Shown: positions 9,278 to 19,336 of the stretch, piece after piece
Position numbering within the stretch: position 1 is the first letter of the stretch
How the letters are laid out: each line of letters opens with the position of its first letter
NCBI RefSeq assembly: GCF_016906995.1
Contig: NZ_JAFBBD010000003.1
Span: 310,001-374,000 of the forward strand
Source: Spongiibacter marinus
GTDB taxonomy: Bacteria > Pseudomonadota > Gammaproteobacteria > Pseudomonadales > Spongiibacteraceae
Length of the DNA: 64,000 nucleotides
Direction of reading: 5' to 3'
Position numbers and translations under genes: made by a program
The notes under the pieces: generated by a model
Databases searched by the model: none
Seen by the model: only the letters and a program-made list of their open reading frames with translations
What the model was told of the DNA's origin: nothing

Positions 9278-9520
9278 TCTATTCTCCTACTGACTACGGC
9301 CCACAAACCTAACGAGCGAGCTATGTTTATAGCATTTTATAACGAATTTATTTAGCTTATCGACCGCAATTTCCACAATTCGTTAAACCACACAATAAAC
9401 CGCCTGAATGCGGCGATCTCCAAGGAAAATATCGCAGCTGGCGGCAATAATGCCGGGGAAATTTCAACCACAATATGCTTTAATGAGCGCGCTTTTTTTG
9501 AACGCAGGCGCCTTGCAATA

Positions 9521-12394
9521 ATGACCCACTCTCTCAAGCAACTTAGTGACTCAGGTGAATTTCAACAGCGGCACATCGGCCCCAACGAAGAGCAAGTTCG
9601 CGCTATGCTCAATAGCTTGGGCAGCAGCTCGCTAGAGACATTAATCAGCGAAACTGTTCCCGCCTCCATCTTGCGTGACTCACTGCCGCTACCCGACGGG
9701 GTCAGCGAACAAGATGCACTCGATGAGTTGGCCAGTATTGCCGCCAAGAACACGATTGCCCGTTCTTATATCGGTATGGGCTACTACGACACTCATACTC
9801 CCAAGGTCATTCTGCGCAACGTACTGGAAAATCCAGGCTGGTACACCGCGTACACACCCTACCAGCCGGAGATCGCACAAGGGCGCCTAGAGGCGTTGCT
9901 GAATTTCCAACAAATGGTGATCGACCTCACCGGACTGGATCTCGCCAACGCATCGCTGCTGGACGAGGCTACCGCTGCCGCGGAAGCCATGGCGATGTGC
10001 AAACGCGCTGCGCGGAAAAACAAAAGTGATGTATTTTTCGTCGACCAACACTGCCATCCGCAAACTATCGCGGTACTTAAAACGCGCGCCGACGCGCTCG
10101 GCCTCGAAATCGTCGTCGGCGACGCCTTTAGCGACCTGGAAGCGCAGCCCTGCTTCGGCGTGCTAGTTCAATACCCACAGACAGGTGGTGAAGTTCGTGA
10201 CTTGCGGGGACTTTGTCAGCTCGCGCAGGAGAAAGACTGCCTTAGCGTGGTCGCTGCCGACCTTCTCAGCCTGATGCTACTCACACCTCCTGGCGAACAG
10301 GGTGCCGACATTGTCGTTGGCAGCGCTCAGCGCTTTGGCGTCCCCATGGGCTTTGGCGGCCCCCACGCAGCCTTTTTTGCAACCAAAGACAAGCATAAGC
10401 GCTCCGTACCTGGCCGCATCATTGGTGTGTCGGTAGACAGTCGCGGAAAACCGGCACTGCGCATGGCCATGCAAACCCGCGAGCAACATATCCGCCGCGA
10501 AAAGGCCACCTCCAATATCTGTACCTCGCAGGCGCTGCTGGCCATTATGGCGGTGTTTTACGCCATTTATCATGGTCCTGAGGGGCTTCGCCGGATCGCA
10601 CTTCGCGTCAATCGCTCTACCGCCATACTCGCATCGGGCCTCAAACAGCTCGGTTTCGACTGCAATACCCATTTCTTCGACACACTAACGGTCGCCTGTG
10701 GCGAGCGCAGCAGTGAGTTGGCCGACAAAGCAGAAGCGCTGGGACTAAACTTCCGGCGCAACCGCGGCAGCCTCGGTATCAGCCTGGATGAAACCACTCG
10801 CAGTGAAGATATCGAGCAAATTTGGTCAATATTTGCAGCAGACCAAGCGCTACCCAGCGTCGCGGATATCGACAGTCAGCTCGGCGAATTGCCGGGAATA
10901 CCGACAGACATGCAACGTCACACCAGCGTTCTTGAGCACCCGGTCTTTAATAGCTACCACTCTGAAACAGAAATGCTGCGCTATATGAGCCGCCTGGAGC
11001 GCAAGGACATTGCGCTTAACCACTCAATGATCGCGCTCGGCTCCTGCACCATGAAGCTCAATGCCAGCAGCGAGATGATCCCGGTTACCTGGCCTGAGCT
11101 GGGGCGCATTCACCCCTTCGCCCCCGCAAATCAGATAACGGGCTACCTGCAGCTGGTTGATGAATTAGAAAAACAACTGGTGGAATGCACAGGCTACGAC
11201 AAGTTTTCCATGCAGCCGAATGCGGGCTCTCAAGGCGAATATGCCGGACTGCTTGCCATCCGCCGCTACCATGAAAGCCGCGGCGATGCGCAGCGCGACA
11301 TCTGCCTGATACCGAGCTCAGCACACGGTACGAACCCCGCGTCAGCAGCGATGGCAAGTATGCGTGTGGTGATCGTCAACTGCGACGAGCTGGGCAATGT
11401 TGATGTCGCGGATTTGCGGCAAAAAGCCGAGCAACACCGCGACGAACTCGCCGCACTGATGGTGACTTACCCCTCGACTCACGGCGTATTCGAAGAAGGC
11501 ATTCGCGAAATTTGCGACATCGTTCACGAGCACGGTGGCCAGGTTTACGTGGACGGCGCCAATATGAATGCCCTGGTCGGCCTTGCCGCTCCTGGCCATT
11601 TTGGTGCCGACGTATCCCACCTCAACCTACACAAGACATTTTGTATTCCCCATGGTGGTGGCGGCCCGGGCATGGGACCTATCGGCGTTAAAGCCCACTT
11701 GGCTCCCTTTCTGCCCAATCACCCTGTACAGCCGATTGATGGCCTGGATAGCGAAAACGACACTGTATCGGCAGCCACCTACGGCAGCGCCAGCATCCTG
11801 CCTATCTCCTGGATGTATATCCGCATGATGGGCGGCGCCGGACTTCGCCGCGCCACGGAAGTTGCGATTCTTAACGCCAACTACATGGCCAAGCGCCTGG
11901 CTGACCACTACCCCATCCTTTATACCGGCAAACACGGTCGCGTTGCCCACGAGTGCATTATCGACCTGCGCCCCTTAAAAGAAAGCAGTGGCATCAGCGA
12001 AGAAGACGTTGCAAAACGCTTAATGGATTATGGTTTCCACGCTCCAACCATGTCCTTCCCGGTGCCCGGTACACTCATGATCGAGCCGACTGAAAGCGAA
12101 GCCAAGGCCGAACTCGATCGCTTCTGCGACGCCATGATCCACATTCGCAAGGAAATTGCGCGCGTGGAAGCCGGCCAGCTTCCCGCTGACGATAACCCAC
12201 TGGTTAATGCACCGCACACGCAAGCCGATATCATCAGCAGCGACTGGGCGCGCGCCTACAGCCGCGAAGAAGCCGCATGGCCCGTTAACGACTTAAGAGA
12301 GTCGAAGTATTGGCCAACGGTCAATCGCATCGATAATGTCTACGGCGACCGCAACTTGATCTGCTCCTGCCCACCGGTAGAGAGCTATCGATAA
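9521..12394 (+). CDS. gcvP: Glycine dehydrogenase (decarboxylating), P protein
   Basis: 957 residues, the size of single-chain P protein with N- and C-terminal aminotransferase-like halves. Landmarks are [12 protein letters not shown] at the start, [13 protein letters not shown] in the C-terminal half, and [18 protein letters not shown], where the Lys binds pyridoxal phosphate. The enzyme decarboxylates glycine and passes the aminomethyl group to lipoyl-GcvH in the glycine cleavage system. The gcvT and gcvH genes are not in the window. No glycine riboswitch was recognised in the 243 bases upstream. A stem-loop follows the stop. Confidence 0.97.
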   Translation: MTHSLKQLSDSGEFQQRHIGPNEEQVRAMLNSLGSSSLETLISETVPASILRDSLPLPDGVSEQDALDELASIAAKNTIARSYIGMGYYDTHTPKVILRNVLENPGWYTAYTPYQPEIAQGRLEALLNFQQMVIDLTGLDLANASLLDEATAAAEAMAMCKRAARKNKSDVFFVDQHCHPQTIAVLKTRADALGLEIVVGDAFSDLEAQPCFGVLVQYPQTGGEVRDLRGLCQLAQEKDCLSVVAADLLSLMLLTPPGEQGADIVVGSAQRFGVPMGFGGPHAAFFATKDKHKRSVPGRIIGVSVDSRGKPALRMAMQTREQHIRREKATSNICTSQALLAIMAVFYAIYHGPEGLRRIALRVNRSTAILASGLKQLGFDCNTHFFDTLTVACGERSSELADKAEALGLNFRRNRGSLGISLDETTRSEDIEQIWSIFAADQALPSVADIDSQLGELPGIPTDMQRHTSVLEHPVFNSYHSETEMLRYMSRLERKDIALNHSMIALGSCTMKLNASSEMIPVTWPELGRIHPFAPANQITGYLQLVDELEKQLVECTGYDKFSMQPNAGSQGEYAGLLAIRRYHESRGDAQRDICLIPSSAHGTNPASAAMASMRVVIVNCDELGNVDVADLRQKAEQHRDELAALMVTYPSTHGVFEEGIREICDIVHEHGGQVYVDGANMNALVGLAAPGHFGADVSHLNLHKTFCIPHGGGGPGMGPIGVKAHLAPFLPNHPVQPIDGLDSENDTVSAATYGSASILPISWMYIRMMGGAGLRRATEVAILNANYMAKRLADHYPILYTGKHGRVAHECIIDLRPLKESSGISEEDVAKRLMDYGFHAPTMSFPVPGTLMIEPTESEAKAELDRFCDAMIHIRKEIARVEAGQLPADDNPLVNAPHTQADIISSDWARAYSREEAAWPVNDLRESKYWPTVNRIDNVYGDRNLICSCPPVESYR

Positions 12395-12404
12395 CCCCTC
12401 CCCT

Positions 12405-12434
12405 CGCCCCACTCAAAAACCCAAGAGTGGGGCG
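12405..12434 (+). terminator. Stem-loop after gcvP (weak terminator)
   Basis: CGCCCCACTC and GAGTGGGGCG form a perfect 10-bp stem around a 10-base A-rich loop, 10 bases after the gcvP stop. No T-run follows, so it may stabilise the mRNA end or act with Rho instead of ending transcription alone. Confidence 0.45.
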
Positions 12435-12567
12435 AACTCCCCATACCCATCCTCTGCAATACCGCGATAGGACGAGCCAAAACCACACACGTTAAGGCAA
12501 ACTCTCCATCAGCTTGCGACATCGCCTAAAATCGCTTTTGTAACAGCGACATAGCGGTCGTTTAGCC

Positions 12568-12840
12568 CTAGGGCACCTCTGATTAATTCAGTAATGGCTC
12601 AGCGTAGTCTCTGGCGTGCACTGGCGAGGCGCAGCGCGAAGGTCAAGGGTGGTTCTCCTTGACGAGTGTTGCAACGACGCCCAGAGTGCGCCAGAGACCC
12701 GCCCTTCGGGGCTTTGTCTTATTTCGCCTGACGGCGTTGCGCCCACTTGAAAGGCAACCAGCCTTACTGCCTGAGCGCGCCTTGCCAAACGAAATAAGGC
12801 AAAGCCTGAGTTATCATCGAACTAACCAGAGGTGCCCTAG
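12568..12840. mobile_element. MITE-like element with CTAG target duplication
   Basis: A 265-bp element (12572-12836) starts GGCACCTCTG and ends CAGAGGTGCC, with the repeats extending imperfectly inward (20 of 22 positions including the duplication). CTAG occurs on both sides (12568-12571 and 12837-12840) as the likely 4-bp target duplication. That matches the YTAR target preference of IS5-type elements. It has no transposase, only internal inverted repeats, so it would need a transposase supplied in trans. The remaining bases to 13021 show no gene. Confidence 0.7.
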
Positions 12841-13021
12841 AATAGCGCCAATCAAGAGTCTAAACGTGCATAGGTCACAGAAATTTTTGGCCTTTTTGCT
12901 CTAACATCTAACTTTAGAGGTGACGACTGTTGTTTTTACCTACAACATCCGTAAAACTACGTAACCTTAAGCGCACACCCATTTCCTGTTGTACCAGCTT
13001 GACTCTCCGGGAGGGGAATAC

Positions 13022-15703
13022 ATGAAAAGCATAAAAATAGCGATGTCGCTCGTTTTCGCATCGTTCTTACTCGCAGCGTGTGGAGGCGGTGGCGATGCCC
13101 GCAGCCCCGACCGCCCGGGATTAACCATAGACCCGTCGACCATGCAATTGGAATTCGTCGACGGCATCACGGCTCTACCGGGAACAGGTAACAGCCATAT
13201 TTCCGTGAGAATGATGGCCCTGCAGTCTGACGGCGTTAACAAAAATGTCGGCCCAGCCCAAAACATTACCTCCCGCGTTAACTGGACGCTCACCAACACT
13301 CCACTTGCGGCACTGTCTTCAGGTGACGGTGGCGACCTGTCTTTCCGGACGGTCACCCGCAATGGTATTGGCACTGTTATCGATATCGAGAGCACCCAGC
13401 AAATGGAGATCGACGCGGCCGTGGTCAGCGCGTCAATCACTGGCACCTTCCAAGGGACCTCTCGAGTAGGCGACTTCACCATTGTTCCGCCAACTCCGAG
13501 AGACATCGTGCTAGTAGGCGAAGACCGCATCCTGCTTGACCCGACGATTCCCAGTGACAGCAAGACCTATGGTTACCGCCTCCTGCAGTATTTCACCAAC
13601 ACCCCGCAGCCCGAAAATCGTACTCATACTGTAGTAATTTGTTCAAACAGCGAATTCGCCACCATTGAAGCCGGTCAGCCAGTCACCCCAGGCGACGGTG
13701 TTGTGGATGTCACGTATACCAACCCCTTCACTCCCGATGGCAACAATGAAGCCAAGGAAGTCATCCTGTTCGCTGTTGACGGCGACAGCAACGACGCTTG
13801 CGTGGGCGCTGAGCCAAACGGCGAGCGTCAACTGCTAGTCAAACTTCTCCCAGCAACCTTCTCCAGCGTTGATATCTGCGCGGTGATCAACCCCGCCAGC
13901 GATGCCTGTAGTATAGGTGGAGCATTCAATCAGGACTACGTTGCGGATTGCCGCGGACTGGATACTGACAGTATCTTTGTACCCGCCGCGCAAAACCTTC
14001 AGTTCGTGGCCCGCAAGACGTTCAACTCGACTAGTGATCCTACGCAAACGCTCACCGAATACTTGTGTAGCGAAGAACGCGAAAACGCTACTGCACCGAC
14101 GTGGAGTGTCGACGAGCCCGATATCTTCTCCAGCGACCCCGCTGTTGACGCTAACCAGGGTACAGCCGCCACTATCGACCGACTCGCCTACGCAAAACTT
14201 GTCGAAGTTGTCGCCAACCCCAGTGCGGTTGTTACCGGTAACTTTGGCGAAGGCGTTCCCGAGTTGCAAGACAGACTGACGCTGAATCTGGTCGATGCGC
14301 GTGTAGACGTTATCAAGATTGAGCGCACTGACGGCCTCAACTCGGATGATCCCCAACAGAGCCCAGATACCATCTACGTCAACAGCTTCCTGGATGGCAT
14401 TGAGTACCGCGCCCTGTGTAAATTCAGCGGCCTGTCCGGTACTGAGCAAGAGTTCGAGACCTGCCCCAATGGTCTGATCCGCTGGACCTCTTCCGCGCCA
14501 GATGTTGCAGAACCCAGCGCAGAAGCAACACCTGTCATCACTCTCGAGCCCAAAACCGGCACTCAGCTGGCGGAGGATCCTCTCGCGTTCACACTGACTG
14601 TGACTTACATCGGCAGCGATGAGGACATCAGCGCCAGCCGAGATGTTGAAGCACGCGATCCCGGCGAACTGCAGGCGCTACGTCTGTTTATGGTGCCGAA
14701 CAACTCCAACCCAGATGAATTGGAAATCGACCAGTTCGCCTGTGTGGGCCGCTCGGACCTCGTATCGTCAGTCAGCAATGACGAAAACTTTGTAGAGAAC
14801 GGCCAGCAGTTCGAGATTTACGCCGTATTCTCCAATATCCCGGGCTCTGATGACCCGAATCTGGATGATCCCAATGCACCGGACTCCGGCCTCGTCTACG
14901 TCACCCCTGAGACTGAAATCCAGTTCAGCGCGGAATCGGGCTACTGGAGTGGCAGCTGGGCAGATCCTGCCATGTGTCAGAGCATTTCCAACCTCGGTGA
15001 AATCCCCGACCTCGGCGAGGAAACCGGTGGCGTTATTGTTAACTCACCAGCGGCCAGCTTCGACCCGAACAAGAAAGGTCGCCTGAAGTCAGATGGCTTA
15101 CTGCGCCTTAACACGGTGTGCGTAACAGGCTTTGCGCTGAAAGACGAAAGCAAGCAAATCCCTGAGGACATCCGTACGGTTGACGGCACCACTGTTCTGG
15201 TTCTGCCTGCCGCGGACGACACACTGCTTGCCTCGTCTAACGAACTCTGCGAAACACTGGAGCCCGTACTGACGCTCGGCGGCTCACTGTCATTCGTTGA
15301 CGGCGACGGCCCGGGCATTCTTCTGCCTGTCATCTACGGCGTAAGCCTGGTTGCAGACCCGCTGCTAGCCAGCCTGGTTGCCAATGACGACGGTGGCGCA
15401 TTGCCCGTAGAGGAAATCCTCGACGGTCTGCTCTACGGTGATTTCACTGGCCTGAGCGCAGATGCACCAGACCTCGGCTTTGGCTTGGCGACCATCACCG
15501 ATGGCTTGATTAACGGCGTCGGCGATGTTCCCGGTCTTGGCGTACTGGTCGACTTCCTCGACTCCTGTATTCTCTCCACGACGCTGGATATAGTGGGAGG
15601 CCTGCTGGACTTCATTCTGGGGCTGGGCGATACCAGCGGCTTTGAGGATATTGACTTCTCCTTCGATGATTGCACTGCTCTCTTCGGGGACTTCGCTCTA
15701 TAA
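13022..15703 (+). CDS. Large surface lipoprotein, unknown function
   Basis: 893 residues from ATG 13022, preceded by a strong GGGAGGGG ribosome site; an earlier start at 12989 would bury the signal peptide. The lipobox is LLAAC followed by GGGG, giving a lipidated, flexibly tethered mature protein. The body is acidic and rich in Thr, Ser and Asp, with repeated Ig-like beta patterns (for example NITSRVNWTLTNTPLAALSS, GLIRWTSSAPDVAEPSAEA) and several Cys pairs. It is probably exposed on the outer membrane. It is followed by a terminator-like hairpin and then an OmpA-type protein on the same strand, so the two may work together at the cell surface. Confidence 0.7.
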   Translation: MKSIKIAMSLVFASFLLAACGGGGDARSPDRPGLTIDPSTMQLEFVDGITALPGTGNSHISVRMMALQSDGVNKNVGPAQNITSRVNWTLTNTPLAALSSGDGGDLSFRTVTRNGIGTVIDIESTQQMEIDAAVVSASITGTFQGTSRVGDFTIVPPTPRDIVLVGEDRILLDPTIPSDSKTYGYRLLQYFTNTPQPENRTHTVVICSNSEFATIEAGQPVTPGDGVVDVTYTNPFTPDGNNEAKEVILFAVDGDSNDACVGAEPNGERQLLVKLLPATFSSVDICAVINPASDACSIGGAFNQDYVADCRGLDTDSIFVPAAQNLQFVARKTFNSTSDPTQTLTEYLCSEERENATAPTWSVDEPDIFSSDPAVDANQGTAATIDRLAYAKLVEVVANPSAVVTGNFGEGVPELQDRLTLNLVDARVDVIKIERTDGLNSDDPQQSPDTIYVNSFLDGIEYRALCKFSGLSGTEQEFETCPNGLIRWTSSAPDVAEPSAEATPVITLEPKTGTQLAEDPLAFTLTVTYIGSDEDISASRDVEARDPGELQALRLFMVPNNSNPDELEIDQFACVGRSDLVSSVSNDENFVENGQQFEIYAVFSNIPGSDDPNLDDPNAPDSGLVYVTPETEIQFSAESGYWSGSWADPAMCQSISNLGEIPDLGEETGGVIVNSPAASFDPNKKGRLKSDGLLRLNTVCVTGFALKDESKQIPEDIRTVDGTTVLVLPAADDTLLASSNELCETLEPVLTLGGSLSFVDGDGPGILLPVIYGVSLVADPLLASLVANDDGGALPVEEILDGLLYGDFTGLSADAPDLGFGLATITDGLINGVGDVPGLGVLVDFLDSCILSTTLDIVGGLLDFILGLGDTSGFEDIDFSFDDCTALFGDFAL

Positions 15704-15716
15704 AACAACAATATTA

Positions 15717-15740
15717 GCGCGGCCTCTGGGCCGCGCTTTG
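15717..15740 (+). terminator. Hairpin between lipoprotein and ompA-like gene
   Basis: GCGCGGCC (15717-15724) pairs with GGCCGCGC (15729-15736) around TCTG, followed by only TTT. It is a probable partial terminator allowing some read-through into the OmpA-like gene 33 bases downstream of the stem. Confidence 0.55.
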
Positions 15741-15768
15741 CCATTGGGTAGTTACTAGGAGAAACTAA

Positions 15769-17064
15769 ATGAAACTGCGTACTCTTGCGCTTGCGATGGC
15801 TGCTACGGCGTTGACCTCGCCCCTGCTCGCCGACAGCAGCGATGAAGAATCGGTGTATGATGACCGCTGGCGTGGCCACGTTATGCTCGGCGCAACCGTT
15901 GCCGACGACGAAGATTACGACAATGGCGGTATAGGCAAGATTGGTATCGGTAAACCGATCAACCGCTACATCATGATCGACGCCCACATGAACTACGGCG
16001 AGCTTAAGACCAGCAAGAACGATGTCTATGAGCGTGCCGCCGCTGGTGTCGATATTCTCTTTTTCCCCTTCGGCGCCTTCGAGCTGGATGCCAGTGCCCT
16101 GCAGCCCTACTTCGGCGTTGGCGCGACCTACCACGAAATTGAATTCGTTGGGGACATCGAATCCGACTTCGGCAACGATGCCGTTGCAGGTTTTACTTAT
16201 GACCTTGGCGGCGCGGCACTGCGTGCAGAAGCCCGCTACCAGATCGACAAAATCAACGAGAAAGACATCCTCGTTGACGATTACTTCTACACCTACGCCT
16301 TTATGCTGGGTGTCTCGGTACCCTTTGGCGACGAGCCACTGCCCTACAACTATGATAGCGACGGCGATGGTGTGCCCGATCGCATCGACAAGTGCCCCAA
16401 CACGCCGCGCGGCACGCCCGTTGACTCTAACGGTTGCCCGCTGGATAGCGACGGCGATGGTGTTCCCAACTTCCGTGACAAGTGTCCAAACACCCCACGT
16501 GGCGCCAAAGTAAATGTCCACGGCTGCTCTATCGACGATGACCGCGATGGCGTGCCCAATGATATTGACCAGTGCCCAGGCACCCCCCTTGGTGTACCTG
16601 TTGATGTTCGCGGTTGCCCGCTCGACAGCGACAACGATGGCGTACCCAATAAGATCGACCAGTGCCCAGGCACCCTGCCCGGAATGAAAGTGAATTCCCG
16701 CGGCTGTGTGATCTCACAAAAAGTCGATATCGATGGCGTGCACTTCGAATTTAACAAAGCTCGTCTGATGCTTGATTCGAAGACCGTACTGGATAATGTC
16801 GCCAAGGCCCTGAACAACGAGCCAGACGTTAGCATTATCATTGCGGGCCACACTGACTCTGTAGGTAGCGATGCGTACAACAAGCGCCTGTCGCAAGAGC
16901 GCGCCCAGTCAGTGGTCGACTACTTGATTAGCAAAGGTATTGAAAGCAGTCGCCTGCGCGCGGTGGGTTACGGCGAAAGCAAACCCGTTGCCGACAACTC
17001 CACCGACGAGGGCCGCGAGCGCAACCGTCGCGTAGAGCTACAGGTGAATAGCCCGAACCGCTAA
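15769..17064 (+). CDS. OmpA-family outer-membrane protein with TSP3 repeats
   Basis: 431 residues. A signal peptide (MAATALTSPLLADS) leads into an 8-stranded-barrel-like N-domain (to about residue 190). Four thrombospondin type 3 calcium-binding repeats follow (DSDGDGVPDRIDKCPNTP type, residues about 199-315). The C-terminus is an OmpA peptidoglycan-binding domain (HFEFNKARLMLDS, IAGHTDSVGSDAYNKRLSQERA, RNRRVELQV). It would link the outer membrane to the murein through an acidic, calcium-stiffened stalk. A clear Rho-independent terminator ends the unit. Confidence 0.92.
   Translation: MKLRTLALAMAATALTSPLLADSSDEESVYDDRWRGHVMLGATVADDEDYDNGGIGKIGIGKPINRYIMIDAHMNYGELKTSKNDVYERAAAGVDILFFPFGAFELDASALQPYFGVGATYHEIEFVGDIESDFGNDAVAGFTYDLGGAALRAEARYQIDKINEKDILVDDYFYTYAFMLGVSVPFGDEPLPYNYDSDGDGVPDRIDKCPNTPRGTPVDSNGCPLDSDGDGVPNFRDKCPNTPRGAKVNVHGCSIDDDRDGVPNDIDQCPGTPLGVPVDVRGCPLDSDNDGVPNKIDQCPGTLPGMKVNSRGCVISQKVDIDGVHFEFNKARLMLDSKTVLDNVAKALNNEPDVSIIIAGHTDSVGSDAYNKRLSQERAQSVVDYLISKGIESSRLRAVGYGESKPVADNSTDEGRERNRRVELQVNSPNR
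16360..16713 (+). repeat. Tandem TSP3 coding repeats
   Basis: Four copies of a 75-80 base unit encode (D)SDxDGVPNxxDxCPxTPxGxxVxxxGC. The units are similar in DNA as well as protein (GATGGTGTTCCCAA-type cores), so copy number could vary by recombination and change the length of the OmpA stalk. Confidence 0.75.
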
Positions 17065-17086
17065 TCGCAGCAGAAGCAATATTGTA

Positions 17087-17109
17087 AGGGGCCCCAGGCC
17101 CCTTTTTTT
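17087..17109 (+). terminator. Rho-independent terminator of ompA-like gene
   Basis: AGGGGCC (17087-17093) pairs with GGCCCCT (17097-17103) around CCA, followed directly by a run of T to 17109. This is a textbook intrinsic terminator. Confidence 0.9.
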
Positions 17110-17320
17110 GTGTCCGCAAACCGCCCTATCTGAAAATTTTATCCACTCGCGTTACACTGCGCGCTGCCGTATTCAAGCTACACTCTAAGAGTATTGCGCA
17201 GACAGCCATTGTCAGTCATCGGCAATATCAATACGCGACACATCAGCTCGCGCGAAACCGTCTCGGTGAATACCTGTTCGCCAGGCATCCGTGGAAAACC
17301 GAACAAGGAGCCCGCTCCCC

Positions 17321-19336
17321 ATGTCAGAACCAGGACGCCGTGTTGACCTCTCCCAAATTAACCCCCCGGTTTTTTTCGGCTCGGTCATTCTAATTTTTGC
17401 CATTGTTATCTTTGGCGCCAGTACCCCCGATATAGCTGGGAAAGTGTTCAGCAGCACCCAAAGCTGGATTGTTGATAGCTTCGGCTGGCTTTACCTCTTG
17501 GCCGTGGCAATCTTTTTATTCTTCTCTTTGTATCTGGCGCTTAGCCGCTACGGCAGTATTCGTCTCGGGCCAGAACACTCCCAGCCGGACTTTAGCTACG
17601 GCTCGTGGTTTGCCATGCTATTTTCCGCAGGCATGGGTATCGGCTTACTGTTTTACGGCGTCGCCGAACCCGTGCTGCACATGAGCTCACCACCACAGGG
17701 AGAAGGACAGACTATCGAAGCCGCTCGCGAAGCGATGGCAACCACCTTCTTTCACTGGGGGCTGCACGCCTGGTCGATTTACGCGGTAGTCGGTCTGTCA
17801 CTGGCCTATTTTGGTTTTCGCCACCGCTTGCCACTCACATTACGCTCCGCGCTATTTCCAATTATCGGCGAGCGCATGAACGGACCATTGGGCCACGCCG
17901 TCGACATCTTCGCGGTGCTCGGAACCATGTTTGGCGTGGCGACATCGTTGGGGCTCGGTGTGATGCAAGTAAACACCGGGCTCAACTATCTCTTTGGGCT
18001 CACTATCTCAACCCCGGTACAAATTGGCCTGATTGTCGCGATTACCGGCTTCGCGACTGTCTCGGTTGTTGCCGGTCTTGATGCCGGCATTCGCCGGCTC
18101 AGCATACTCAATGTGATGCTGGCCGCAGTACTAATGGTCTATATGGCCGCGAGTGGCCCGACACAGCACCTATTCCAGGCGCTCGTTCAAAATACCGGCC
18201 ACTACCTCGACACCCTGGTCAATAAAACCTTTAACCTCTATGCCTATGAGCCCACCGACTGGATGGGGGCATGGACACTCTTTTACTGGGGTTGGTGGAT
18301 CGCGTGGTCCCCCTTTGTCGGCATGTTCATTGCTCGCGTATCTCGAGGGCGAACCATTCGCGAATTTGTGATGGGTGTGCTCTTCGTGCCAGTCGGTTTC
18401 ACATTCGTGTGGATGACGCTATTTGGCAACACCGCAATCGCGCTGGACTTTGGCATTGCCGACGGCGCCATTTCGGCAGCGGTCAATAGCGATGTCACCA
18501 CTGCCGTCTTCAAGGTTTTTGAATACCTACCACTGGGCACTGTGGCGTCGCTGCTGGCCACATTGCTGGTAATCACCTTCTTCGTGACCTCTTCTGATTC
18601 CGGCTCATTGGTGATCGACATCATCACCTCTGGCGGCAATCACGAACCGCCGGTCTGGCAGCGGGTATTCTGGGCGGTAACTGAAGGCGTCGTAGCAGCT
18701 GTGTTACTGCTGGCTGGAGGGCTATCGGCCCTGCAAAGTGCGGCCATTGCCAGCGCCCTGCCCTTCACCTTTATCATGCTGATTATTTGCTATGGCCTGT
18801 TCAAAGGCTTGCGACTGGAAGCCCTAAAGCTGGACGCCCGCAACCAATCCGACCTCAGTGTGACCAATGGCGAAGTCCCCTGGCAGGTTCGCTTGAAGCG
18901 TATGGTGACCTTCCCAGGAAAAGAGAAAGCCAAAGCATTTCTCAATTCAGAGGTTTTGGATGCCTTCAGTGCTGTGAGTAAAGAGTTGGCAAAACACGAC
19001 CGTGAATGTCGAGTACAACGCGAGGCCGATAGTATTCAACTCAAGGTCTACCACGGCGATGAGGAAACCTTCCGCTACGGTGTATTTCTCAGCAGTCATA
19101 TCGCGCCGGGGTTTGTGGTTTCCGACCTCCATATGGATGAAAGCAAGCAGCGCCATTTCTACCGCCTGGATGTTCACCTGACAGAAGGTGCTCAGCATTA
19201 CGACATCATGGACTACACACGCGAGCAAATTATTAGCGACATCCTCTCGCAATATAACGCTCACCTGCTGTATCTAGATATGGCCCGCGCGGATAACACA
19301 ACCATTGACCCCAAAAGCCAGGAGACACTCACATGA
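17321..19336 (+). CDS. BCCT-family transporter, BetT-like
   Basis: 671 residues from ATG 17321, preceded by AAGGAG; a GTG at 17291 is a poorer choice. About 12 hydrophobic segments. The family signature is present in FYWGWWIAWSPFVGMFIARVSRGRT, with the aromatic residues that bind a quaternary ammonium group. A C-terminal cytoplasmic extension of about 150 residues is as in BetT, where it senses osmotic state. The likely substrate is choline, betaine or a related compound, taken up with H+ or Na+. Its stop overlaps the start of a porin gene. Confidence 0.88.
   Translation: MSEPGRRVDLSQINPPVFFGSVILIFAIVIFGASTPDIAGKVFSSTQSWIVDSFGWLYLLAVAIFLFFSLYLALSRYGSIRLGPEHSQPDFSYGSWFAMLFSAGMGIGLLFYGVAEPVLHMSSPPQGEGQTIEAAREAMATTFFHWGLHAWSIYAVVGLSLAYFGFRHRLPLTLRSALFPIIGERMNGPLGHAVDIFAVLGTMFGVATSLGLGVMQVNTGLNYLFGLTISTPVQIGLIVAITGFATVSVVAGLDAGIRRLSILNVMLAAVLMVYMAASGPTQHLFQALVQNTGHYLDTLVNKTFNLYAYEPTDWMGAWTLFYWGWWIAWSPFVGMFIARVSRGRTIREFVMGVLFVPVGFTFVWMTLFGNTAIALDFGIADGAISAAVNSDVTTAVFKVFEYLPLGTVASLLATLLVITFFVTSSDSGSLVIDIITSGGNHEPPVWQRVFWAVTEGVVAAVLLLAGGLSALQSAAIASALPFTFIMLIICYGLFKGLRLEALKLDARNQSDLSVTNGEVPWQVRLKRMVTFPGKEKAKAFLNSEVLDAFSAVSKELAKHDRECRVQREADSIQLKVYHGDEETFRYGVFLSSHIAPGFVVSDLHMDESKQRHFYRLDVHLTEGAQHYDIMDYTREQIISDILSQYNAHLLYLDMARADNTTIDPKSQETLT

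Noticed and set aside
9278-9520. Glycine riboswitch upstream of gcvP
   Set aside because: No recognisable tandem aptamer structure or conserved core was seen in the 243 bases.
15433-16521. Long minus-strand open frame (362 residues) across the lipoprotein/OmpA region
   Set aside because: It is antisense to two convincing genes, runs through the intergenic terminator and has no family signature; it reflects the codon bias of the repeats.
16360-16713. Regularly spaced repeats considered as a CRISPR-like array
   Set aside because: The repeats are in frame and encode TSP3 calcium-binding units; spacers are not unique.
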